Part shown: positions 8,990 through 15,338 of the stretch, piece by piece
How positions within the stretch are numbered: the stretch's first letter is position 1
How the letters are laid out: the number at the start of each line of letters is the position of its first letter
Assembly (NCBI GenBank): GCA_043783625.1
Contig: JAYVZE010000027.1
Location: 1-64,000, forward strand
From: JAFDVL01 sp043783625
GTDB lineage: Bacteria > Acidobacteriota > Blastocatellia > RBC074
DNA length: 64,000 nucleotides
Direction: 5' to 3'
The notes under the pieces: model-generated
Database searches by the model: none
The model's input: the letters and a program-made list of their open reading frames with translations, nothing else
What the model was told of the DNA's origin: nothing
Made by a program: the position numbers and the translations under genes

Positions 8990-9730
8990 ATGAACTTTAC
9001 AAAATCTCACTCCTTGCCAAAATTATTGTGCTTACTGCTCCTGCTTGCGATCAGCAATGCGTTGGTTCAGGCAAAACCCCCTGCTCCGCAAACACTTGTT
9101 TCGCTCAGCCCTGAAGACAAGGCGATGGCGCGCGAATTGCTAAGTTCGCTTGGTTATTGGCTAAATTTTGAAGCCTCTGGAGACGATGCTTCCGTTCGCC
9201 ATGCGCTGATTGCCTTTCAGAAAATCGAAGGGCGTAAGCTCACCGGAATTCTAACTACTGATGAGCTAAACGCGCTCCGCACTGCGAAAAAGCCAACGCC
9301 GATGGAAGGCGGCGATCCGCATATTGAAGTTGATTTACAACGTCAGGTGTTATTTATCATTGATAATAGTGGCATGATTTCGCTGATTCTTCCCATCTCA
9401 TCCGGCTCTGGAAAATTGTATACACAGGATGGCGCGACGCACCGTGCGGTTACTCCGCTAGGGCGTTTCAAAGTGGAACGCAAAATTTCAGGCTGGCGCA
9501 AAAGTCCGTTGGGGCTGTTGTATTATCCCAATTACATTCACGGCGGAATCGCTATCCATGGTAATCCTGCCGTTCCGACCTTCCCTGCAAGTCATGGCTG
9601 CATTCGCATCCCGATGTTTGCCAGCAAAGAATTCAGCGCGATAGCAATTGTCGGGATGGCGGTTTTAGTCCACGACGGCACACCGTTGCCTCTTGCTGAA
9701 AAATTGCCGGATACCGGAATACTTTTTTGA
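8990..9730 (+). CDS. L,D-transpeptidase (YkuD) with peptidoglycan-binding module
   Basis: This 246-residue exported enzyme has a signal peptide covering about residues 1-28 (hydrophobic LLCLLLLLAISNALVQA). A peptidoglycan-binding-like helical module (about 35-100, AMARELLSSLGYW to LTTDELNAL) precedes the YkuD catalytic domain. The active-site motif is HGNPAVPTFPASHGCIRIP, with His and the nucleophile Cys204. Such enzymes make 3-3 cross-links in peptidoglycan or anchor proteins to it, in the periplasm. It is the last gene of the sigma-54-driven operon starting at 7663, 8 bases after the flavoprotein. This links cell-wall remodelling to the stress response. Confidence 0.88.
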   Translation: MNFTKSHSLPKLLCLLLLLAISNALVQAKPPAPQTLVSLSPEDKAMARELLSSLGYWLNFEASGDDASVRHALIAFQKIEGRKLTGILTTDELNALRTAKKPTPMEGGDPHIEVDLQRQVLFIIDNSGMISLILPISSGSGKLYTQDGATHRAVTPLGRFKVERKISGWRKSPLGLLYYPNYIHGGIAIHGNPAVPTFPASHGCIRIPMFASKEFSAIAIVGMAVLVHDGTPLPLAEKLPDTGILF

Positions 9731-9750
9731 TAGAGTAGGGTTCTGTGCGA

Positions 9751-9858
9751 TTAATATCCGGTCATGCGCAAAATCAAAAAAAGCGCAGCACCGAATAGAA
9801 TAGCCCCGATCAGGATATACCAATGAACGGGTTGTGGTTTGAAAGCCGGACGATTCAT
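9751..9858 (-). CDS. 35-aa single-span membrane peptide
   Basis: A 35-codon frame begins MNRPAFKPQPVHW and continues as one hydrophobic helix (about 14-30, YILIGAILFGAALFLI) ending RMTGY. A strong ribosome site (GAAGGAG) lies 9 bases before the ATG. Upstream on the same strand is a sigma-54 promoter (9917-9932), giving a leader of about 49 bases. Together these make it a real gene although it is very short. The N-terminus is likely outside the bilayer with a Pro-rich stretch. No family is recognised. Small single-span proteins often modulate membrane complexes; the P-type ATPase made from the same kind of promoter at 18109 is one speculative partner. Confidence 0.7.
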   Translation of the reverse strand: MNRPAFKPQPVHWYILIGAILFGAALFLILRMTGY

Positions 9859-9916
9859 AATTGAATTTCTCCTTCAGAGGTTATGTTGAATAAACGATCA
9901 TTACAGTGGTTTTTAG

Positions 9917-9932
9917 TGCAAGTATTGTGCCG
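9917..9932 (-). promoter_or_regulatory. sigma-54 promoter for the 35-aa membrane peptide
   Basis: Read on the minus strand, CGGCACAATACTTGCA has GG (9931-9930) and GC (9919-9918) exactly 10 bases apart, with GGCAC and CTTGC intact. It points at the small gene whose ATG is at 9858. Confidence 0.65.
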
Positions 9933-9993
9933 TGAAATATACTCATTACAGCAAAAACTAAGTTTCCTTGCCGAATGATATATTGAGCAAAGA

Positions 9994-10063
9994 TGTGGGG
10001 TGGGTTCTTTACCCGCCAATGTCATGTTCTGAAAACAAGAGCGGGTAAAGAACCCGCTCCACA
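9994..10063. repeat. palindromic element with T-tract upstream of ackA
   Basis: The arms 9994-10016 and 10041-10063 are near-perfect inverted repeats. Each arm is itself a hairpin; the right one is GCGGGT-AAAGA-ACCCGC at 10041-10057. The right arm is followed within 5 bases by a run of eight T, so it looks like an intrinsic terminator just 24 bases before the ackA start. It may insulate or attenuate ackA transcription, or it may simply be a dispersed repeat. Confidence 0.6.
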
Positions 10064-10094
10064 TTTTTTTTGCGAATGAGCGTGGAAAATATTT

Positions 10095-11312
10095 ATGAAT
10101 ATTCTGGTTCTGAATTGCGGCAGCTCAACGCTGAAATTTCAATTGATCGTCACCGATGAAACCCTGATTGAAACCAATGCCGACCAACGCTTAGCGAGCG
10201 GCGTCATTGAACGCCTCGGCGGTGAAGCAATTATTTCGGTCAGCGCGGAAAACGGAACCCCGCAACGTTACACCGCGCAATTGAAAAATGTCCGTGCTGC
10301 GCTGGACTATATCCTGCGCTGGCTGACCTCAGAAAAATCCGGCATCCGGGAAATTTCCACACTGGCGGATATTCACGCCGTCGGGCATCGCGTCGTGCAT
10401 GGCGGCGAACAATTCAAAAAATCGGCATTAATCACAGATGAAGTGCTACGCAGCATTGAGGATTGTATTGAACTGGCTCCGCTGCATAATCCGGCGAATT
10501 TACAGGGCATCAACGCCGTCCGCGAATTGCTGGGAACAGTGCCACAGGTCGCCGTCTTCGATACAGCGTTTCATCAGACCTTACCGGAGCAGGCGTATTT
10601 GTACGCTTTGCCCTATCAAGTCTATCGCCGTTACAAATTGCGACGCTATGGCTTTCACGGAACTTCGCACCGGTACGTCGCCTACCGTTATCGGCAATTG
10701 CGCAATATCCCGCGTGAACAGGTCAACATCATCACGCTGCATCTGGGCAATGGATGTTCCGCCACAGCAATCAAAGCGGGAAATTCGGTAGACACTTCGA
10801 TGGGGTTAACACCACTGGAAGGATTGGTCATGGGAACGCGTTCCGGCGATGTTGATCCGGCCATTCTTGCCTTTTTAGCCACGAAAGAAGGATGGTCAGT
10901 GGAAGAAGTGGAAGGGTTACTGAACAAACAATCCGGGCTGTTAGGAATCTCCGGTTTGACGCACGACATGCGCGAATTGCTGGCGGAAGCCAAAGAAAAT
11001 AATGACCGCCGCGCGAAGTTAGCCATCGAAATTTTTTGTTATCGTGTACGGAAATATATCGGTTCGTATCTGGCCGCGATGAACGGTGCAGACGCCGTAG
11101 TTTTCACCGGAGGCATTGGCGAAAATTCCGCCGAAATTCGCGCTCAGATTTGTGATGGATTGCAATGGCTGGGGCTGAAAATTGACGCAACTCGCAACAC
11201 TATCGCCCGGCAGGAAGGAATCATCAGCACCGAAGATTCACGGCTGGCAGCGTATGTCATTCCGACAGATGAAGAATTATTACTGGCTCGTGATACTGCC
11301 AGATGCGTCTGA
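10095..11312 (+). CDS. ackA: acetate kinase
   Basis: This 405-residue protein matches acetate kinase across its length (usual length about 400). The N-terminus has the phosphate-binding MNILVLNCGSSTLKFQL, followed by VGHRVVHGGE, GFHGTSHRYV, ITLHLGNGCS and GLTPLEGLVMGTRSGDVDP, and the C-terminus has VFTGGIGENSAEIR. It interconverts acetyl phosphate plus ADP with acetate plus ATP in the cytoplasm. The phosphoketolase at 18271 makes acetyl phosphate from sugar phosphates, so the pair gives an ATP-yielding bypass without oxygen. No phosphate acetyltransferase gene is nearby. The start ATG 10095 follows a hairpin with a T-tract, and no clear sigma-54 promoter was found in front. The defence-like genes converge on it with a 21-base gap. 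Confidence 0.95.
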   Translation: MNILVLNCGSSTLKFQLIVTDETLIETNADQRLASGVIERLGGEAIISVSAENGTPQRYTAQLKNVRAALDYILRWLTSEKSGIREISTLADIHAVGHRVVHGGEQFKKSALITDEVLRSIEDCIELAPLHNPANLQGINAVRELLGTVPQVAVFDTAFHQTLPEQAYLYALPYQVYRRYKLRRYGFHGTSHRYVAYRYRQLRNIPREQVNIITLHLGNGCSATAIKAGNSVDTSMGLTPLEGLVMGTRSGDVDPAILAFLATKEGWSVEEVEGLLNKQSGLLGISGLTHDMRELLAEAKENNDRRAKLAIEIFCYRVRKYIGSYLAAMNGADAVVFTGGIGENSAEIRAQICDGLQWLGLKIDATRNTIARQEGIISTEDSRLAAYVIPTDEELLLARDTARCV

Positions 11313-11333
11313 AAATCTTTTGGTGCTTTAGGA

Positions 11334-11915
11334 TCAGACCAGCAATTGTTTCAAGTAAAGTGTGACACCGTCATTAACCAATTCTTTTTGTGGTTGCTTC
11401 GGGTCTTTGGATGACTGGCTTTGTAATTTCAATGAAGTTGGTTTTTTGTCGAGTAGCAGCTTTCTTGATTTGGAAGTGTGCAGGAGTAGGAAGCGCTCCT
11501 CAATTGTTTGAAAAGTGATGGCGTGAAATTCTTCCAGCAATACTAATAGGTATTTGGCAAATTGACGTGTACTTTGAAATTGAGAAATATATCCGCTCGG
11601 TGCCGAAGACTTTAGATCAATGTAAATGAGCCAGAGTGTACGCTCCTTCAAAACGACAATAACAGCGTCACAAGCACGATGATGGTCATGTGGGTCATGC
11701 TTAGTGCCGACTTTTAAGAGGGGCGACATCAATGCAGGTTGTCCACGACCTTTATCCGGATCGAAGAGGAACCAGTCGCCATTTTGTGCCTTGATATTCA
11801 CCAGTTTAAGCTTAGCATTCGGATCAGTTTCCTTAATCTTCGCTTCTGTATGTTGATCGCCAGAATAAATCACACAGGCTAGTGTACTTTTCAAGGTCAG
11901 TAGTTTTTGATTCAT
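11334..11915 (-). CDS. small nuclease-like partner of AAA ATPase (candidate defence effector)
   Basis: I do not recognise the family of this 193-residue protein. It starts at ATG 11915, overlapping the stop of the ATPase gene by one base (TAATG), so the two are translationally coupled. The middle shows HRACDAVIVVL, then LWLIYIDLKSS, then ISQFQSTRQFAKYL. An acidic residue at the end of one strand, a D-x-K on the next strand and a following glutamine-bearing helix are the pattern of PD-(D/E)XK nucleases. The C-terminus is basic and Ser/Gln-rich. Paired ATPase plus nuclease cassettes (Septu, PARIS and AbiL/RloAB types) are anti-phage systems, but this protein has no HNH, Toprim/DUF4435 or RloB-like sequence that I can see. 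The function is inferred from pattern and context. Confidence 0.6.
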   Translation of the reverse strand: MNQKLLTLKSTLACVIYSGDQHTEAKIKETDPNAKLKLVNIKAQNGDWFLFDPDKGRGQPALMSPLLKVGTKHDPHDHHRACDAVIVVLKERTLWLIYIDLKSSAPSGYISQFQSTRQFAKYLLVLLEEFHAITFQTIEERFLLLHTSKSRKLLLDKKPTSLKLQSQSSKDPKQPQKELVNDGVTLYLKQLLV

Positions 11916-13309
11916 TAATCATCACCAAAAAGAATTTCAGTTTGGATGGTATTCATATCTTCAATAGTGGTGTCAAAGGTTTCTACTTCGATGCCTTGAT
12001 CGGGGTGGATAACGGCTTGTCGTAACCCATTCATTTTCCCTCGTTTTCCTTTTCCACTACGTTTTTGGATGACTGTACAAGTCGTAAACAAACGAACTTT
12101 TTCAGGATCCATCAACTCTTCGTCAGCGTAGTGATACTTGCGCTGAATCGCTTGAGTGTGTTCAGTGCGTGCGTTGAGCATGATGAGTGTGTTCAATTCC
12201 TTGATAAGATAATCGCTATGAGTGGTCATAAAGACCTTCAAACCACAGTTAACCAACCGCACGATAAGCCGAGCAAAAGCACGTTGATTGACTGGATGGA
12301 GGTTGAGCTCCGGTTCGTCAATCATGAGCAGGTCGCCAACTTTTGCACGACAACGTAAGTAAAAGCCAATGTCGAGTAAGGCTCTCACTGAACTTGAAGA
12401 TTCAGACATTGACAGCCTGGGCTTACCTGAACCTTTTGGTTGATAATAAAGTCCATTGCCTTTGATGACTTTATAGGTTCCACCGATCACGGCTTCAAAT
12501 GCATCAAGCAATTCAGGATGGGCTTCGACTAACGGGCTTACATCTTTGTCTATGTCTTCTAGTTGGCGCACAAAGTCTACGTTGTCCTGCACTGGCCAGG
12601 CGTAACCTGACTTCATGTTTTCGTGCAGAAGGCGCGGGTTCCTTAGGTCTTTGGCATCTTGCCGTCCAAGTGCCTCGAATAAGCGAGTACGAGCAAAATC
12701 AAGTTCTTTACGGAAGATCGCGGCACCTGTGCGTTCGGCACTGGCGATGAACACATCAGGCAAGTATGGCGCGAAGATAGTCTCAGCAATCGCGTCTATA
12801 ATAAAATCAACAAGAGAAACGCGATTACGCGAGAGTTGATCATCAGCAAGTAGGATTTCAAGGGTTGCTGAATCTTTCGCTTTCTGTAGAGTGGCGAGTG
12901 TTTTATTGCCAGACGAATTTTTGATGGAACCGAGGTACTCCTTGCTGAGAAAATCAAGCTCGGATTGTATAGACACCTTAATAGTTGCTTCAGTTAATAG
13001 CTTAGGGCTTGTGGCAAAAACCGTTGGTAGGGTTTGAGCATATCTCCTACTAATATGTAAAAGGTAAGTGTTAATCTTACCTGTAAAAAGCTCGTCGAGA
13101 TTAATCAAGTTTTTTGAGGACAATAAATCATTACGAAGTCTCATGCGCAATTCGTTGGCAAGGAGTTGCCGCCAACTCCGTAGAAAACCATACAGAGCGT
13201 ACGTTACATAAGTTTTGCCAGTGTTATTCTCGCCACAAAGAAGCGTCAAATCAGCCAAATCAATTTCAGCTTCGTCAATCAGTCCGACTTTCTTGAGTTC
13301 AAATTTCAT
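11915..13309 (-). CDS. AAA family ATPase (OLD/ABC-like, AAA_15/AAA_21 type)
   Basis: This 464-residue ATPase has an SMC/ABC-like head. Walker A is GENNTGKT (26-33) after a short N-terminal sheet (FELKKVGLIDEAEIDLADLT). A long helical insert with no obvious domain fills the middle. An ABC-signature-like LSMSESSSSVRALLDIG comes next, then Walker B LLMIDEPELNLHP (about 325-335) and the H-switch FMTTHSDYLIKELN. It lacks the C-terminal Toprim domain of OLD nucleases; the separate small nuclease-like gene just downstream may supply that activity. Sequences of this kind drive Septu, PARIS, AbiL and related anti-phage systems. Upstream, 13333-13347 holds a CCAAAAA-A-TTTTTGG dyad that could be an operator or terminator. 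The cassette interrupts an otherwise coherent stress island, suggesting insertion. Confidence 0.85.
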   Translation of the reverse strand: MKFELKKVGLIDEAEIDLADLTLLCGENNTGKTYVTYALYGFLRSWRQLLANELRMRLRNDLLSSKNLINLDELFTGKINTYLLHISRRYAQTLPTVFATSPKLLTEATIKVSIQSELDFLSKEYLGSIKNSSGNKTLATLQKAKDSATLEILLADDQLSRNRVSLVDFIIDAIAETIFAPYLPDVFIASAERTGAAIFRKELDFARTRLFEALGRQDAKDLRNPRLLHENMKSGYAWPVQDNVDFVRQLEDIDKDVSPLVEAHPELLDAFEAVIGGTYKVIKGNGLYYQPKGSGKPRLSMSESSSSVRALLDIGFYLRCRAKVGDLLMIDEPELNLHPVNQRAFARLIVRLVNCGLKVFMTTHSDYLIKELNTLIMLNARTEHTQAIQRKYHYADEELMDPEKVRLFTTCTVIQKRSGKGKRGKMNGLRQAVIHPDQGIEVETFDTTIEDMNTIQTEILFGDD

Positions 13310-13332
13310 TGCTTACCTTCTGCCCTTTTACT

Positions 13333-13347
13333 CCAAAAAATTTTTGG
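13333..13347. promoter_or_regulatory. CCAAAAAATTTTTGG dyad
   Basis: This 15-base near-perfect palindrome lies between the receiver protein gene, which ends at 13429, and the ATPase start at 13309. It has both stem and T-tract features, so it could terminate the receiver transcript or act as an operator for the ATPase cassette. Confidence 0.35.
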
Positions 13348-13428
13348 ATACTGCTACGCCGCGTATCTTACGAAAAATATTCAAATACAGGAAGTCGAAA
13401 GCTGACAAGCGGGAAGCTTGCGATATAG

Positions 13429-14199
13429 TCAATGCTCGCTCAAAGCCATAATTCTTCGCCGTGCCAGTGTGACCATTTCATGCGGATTGCATGGCATGGC
13501 GCGAAATTGTGGCAAGACGCCGGCCAGTGAACGATCAGCGGAAATTCTGCCGATGTCCACCAGTAACGGAATATTGGCATGCGTCGCAGTGGCGCGGAGC
13601 TGTTGCAGCACGGCTTTCAACTGCGCCGGAGGAATATCTATGATGGCGATGTCATGCTTTTCACGACAGGCTTCCGCACATTCTTCGAGTGAAGTTGCCA
13701 GCGTAATTTCGATGCCGGTAGCATTAAACGCATTGACCAGGTGCTGGCGATGAGCTTCGGAATCACTGACAATTAATAATTGCGGTGTCTGCGGCTTCGT
13801 TGTCACCTGCTGTGCCGGATGTCGCGCTAATCCTTCGCGCAAGGCAAATTCCAGTTCCGGTAAATTGATCGGCTTGCCAATGAAATCATCGGCTCCACCG
13901 CGCAGTGCGGCGACGGTATTTTCAACGATGATTTCTCCTGTCACCATAATGATGACGGTTTCCGGTTTTTGCTGTTTGAAGGTGCGCAATAAATCCAGCC
14001 CGGAGCCATCCGGCAAATTAATATCCAGCAACACGGCCAGCGGTTCGGAAAGGGTGAATTTCTGCTGCGCCTCCACTGCGTTAGTAGCAATGATTACCTC
14101 ATATCCCCAGTCTTGTAAGGCCTCTTGTAAAGCCCATCGGATCAGAGCTTCATCGTCTACGATCAAGATTTTATGATTACTTTTCAGAGCTTCGTTCAT
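13429..14199 (-). CDS. double-receiver response regulator without output domain
   Basis: This 256-residue protein has two receiver-like domains and nothing else. The first (about 9-125) is complete: KILIVDDE, VLLDINLPDGSG with the phospho-acceptor Asp, MVTG and GKPIN. It is very close to the receiver of the NtrC-like protein at 4883 (same IRW/VRW, LDINLPDGSGLD and ALRGGA.DFIGKPINL blocks). The second (about 138-250, LLIVSDSEAHRQH to AMPCNPHEMV) keeps an Asp in IAIIDI but has Cys where the conserved Lys should be, so it is probably not a normal phospho-switch. It may act as a phosphate sink or adaptor for the kinases in this island. It is transcribed divergently from the universal stress protein at 14469, with a sigma-54-like promoter at 14252-14267. 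Confidence 0.85.
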   Translation of the reverse strand: MNEALKSNHKILIVDDEALIRWALQEALQDWGYEVIIATNAVEAQQKFTLSEPLAVLLDINLPDGSGLDLLRTFKQQKPETVIIMVTGEIIVENTVAALRGGADDFIGKPINLPELEFALREGLARHPAQQVTTKPQTPQLLIVSDSEAHRQHLVNAFNATGIEITLATSLEECAEACREKHDIAIIDIPPAQLKAVLQQLRATATHANIPLLVDIGRISADRSLAGVLPQFRAMPCNPHEMVTLARRRIMALSEH

Positions 14200-14251
14200 T
14201 CACGTTTACCTGTCGGGAGATAATTTTGCTAATGAGCTACAAGCTGAGCTG

Positions 14252-14267
14252 TGCAAGAATTGTTCCA
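14252..14267 (-). promoter_or_regulatory. sigma-54-like promoter for double-receiver gene
   Basis: The minus-strand sequence TGGAACAATTCTTGCA has GG (14266-14265) and GC (14254-14253) spaced by 10 bases. It differs from TGGCAC-N5-TTGC at one -24 position (A for C). The predicted start is near 14241, about 42 bases before ATG 14199. Confidence 0.55.
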
Positions 14268-14329
14268 GACCAAAACTACAGAAAAAGCCCTGCTTCATTG
14301 GACACGCTGCTATCTACCTTCATCATTAC

Positions 14330-14345
14330 TGCGAAATCTTCCTCA
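14330..14345. promoter_or_regulatory. possible shared activator site between divergent sigma-54 promoters
   Basis: TGCGAAATCTTCCTCA is a loose dyad whose centre (about 14337) is about 70 bases from the -24 GG of each flanking divergent promoter (14265 and 14407). That symmetry fits one enhancer serving both. The sequence match to the sites at 7547 and 18164 is weak. Confidence 0.2.
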
Positions 14346-14405
14346 CCTTCAGCTTTGTTTTGCGTAAAAACCCTCAACCGGCTGATGTTTTCTCTCTAAT
14401 CATAA

Positions 14406-14420
14406 TGGCACAAGGATTGC
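14406..14420 (+). promoter_or_regulatory. sigma-54 promoter (consensus) for universal stress protein
   Basis: TGGCACAAGGATTGC matches TGGCAC-N5-TTGC perfectly, with GG and GC 10 bases apart. The transcript should begin near 14432, which rules out the TTG at 14433 as start and supports ATG 14469 with its AAAGGA ribosome site. Confidence 0.8.
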
Positions 14421-14468
14421 CTAATTAATGACTTGTCGAGTGTGAATAAAAATCTTCAAAGGATACTT

Positions 14469-15338
14469 ATGAAAATCTTACTTGCTTATGATGGATCAAG
14501 CGGAGCGCAGGCAGCGGTAGATGATTTGCTACAAGCTGGTCTGCCTCTTAAAGCACAAGTGCGCGTCGTAGCTGTGACAGAAAGCTGGATGCCGCCGCCT
14601 TCGAGCCTTGAATTACTCGCAGGTCGGGAAAGAGAATCAGAGGCGTTCATTCAGGCACGCGACGCCGCCGTTGCAATTCGCACGACGTTTCCTGAGTGGG
14701 AGGTGACACCGCAAAGTCAGTTCGGTTCCCCCGGAAATATTTTGCTGGAAATTGCTGACCACTGGAAGCCTGATTTAATCGTGGTCGGGTCGCACGGACA
14801 CACGGCGATTGGTCGTTTTTTTCTGGGCAGCGTTTCGCAAAAAATTGTCACGGCGGCGCATTGTTCGGTGCGTGTCGCGCGAGGGCGCATCGAAGAGCCA
14901 GAGACGCCCTTACGCCTGATTGTCGGGATGGATGGTTCCGCCGGAGCTACCGCTGCCGTAGACGCCGTAGTCAGGCGCAACTGGCCTGCCGGAACTGAAA
15001 TCAGGCTAATAAATGCCTCGTGGAATTTACCGTTAATGGGGCCGGAAGATGCAACTGCGGCATTGGCCGAATGGGTCGCCGAAGCCAAACAACAACTCGA
15101 AGAAAAAATGATTGAGGCGACACAACAATTACAGGCTCGCGGCTTACAGATTTCACAGGTTATCAAGCAGGAAGACCCGAAACATCTGCTCTGCGATGAG
15201 GCTGAAAAATGGGGAGCGGATTGCATTTTCGTGGGCGCACAGGGCATCAGTAAAATTGAACGCCTGTTGCTGGGCAGCGTCTCCGCTTCGGTCGCAGCCC
15301 GGGCGCATTGCTCGGTTGAAGTTGTCCGGCAAACTTAA
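14469..15338 (+). CDS. tandem universal stress protein (UspA family)
   Basis: This 289-residue protein has two UspA domains. The first runs from MKILLAYDGSSGAQAAV to CSVRVARG and the second from LRLIVGMDGSAGATAAV to CSVEVVRQ. Both keep the ATP-binding signature: GSHGHTAIGRFFLGSVS in the first and GAQGISKIERLLLGSVS in the second. Unlike the Usp at 7663, both sites therefore look able to bind nucleotide. The frame is open to a TTG at 14433, but ATG 14469 has the ribosome site and lies after the predicted sigma-54 transcript start. It converges with the P-type ATPase gene, with the two coding ends overlapping by 4 bases (15335-15338). The role is probably survival under energy limitation. Confidence 0.9.
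   Translation: MKILLAYDGSSGAQAAVDDLLQAGLPLKAQVRVVAVTESWMPPPSSLELLAGRERESEAFIQARDAAVAIRTTFPEWEVTPQSQFGSPGNILLEIADHWKPDLIVVGSHGHTAIGRFFLGSVSQKIVTAAHCSVRVARGRIEEPETPLRLIVGMDGSAGATAAVDAVVRRNWPAGTEIRLINASWNLPLMGPEDATAALAEWVAEAKQQLEEKMIEATQQLQARGLQISQVIKQEDPKHLLCDEAEKWGADCIFVGAQGISKIERLLLGSVSASVAARAHCSVEVVRQT

Noticed and set aside
10044..10057. GG-N10-GC inside the palindrome before ackA
   Set aside because: It lacks GGCAC and TTGC and arises only because of the hairpin sequence.
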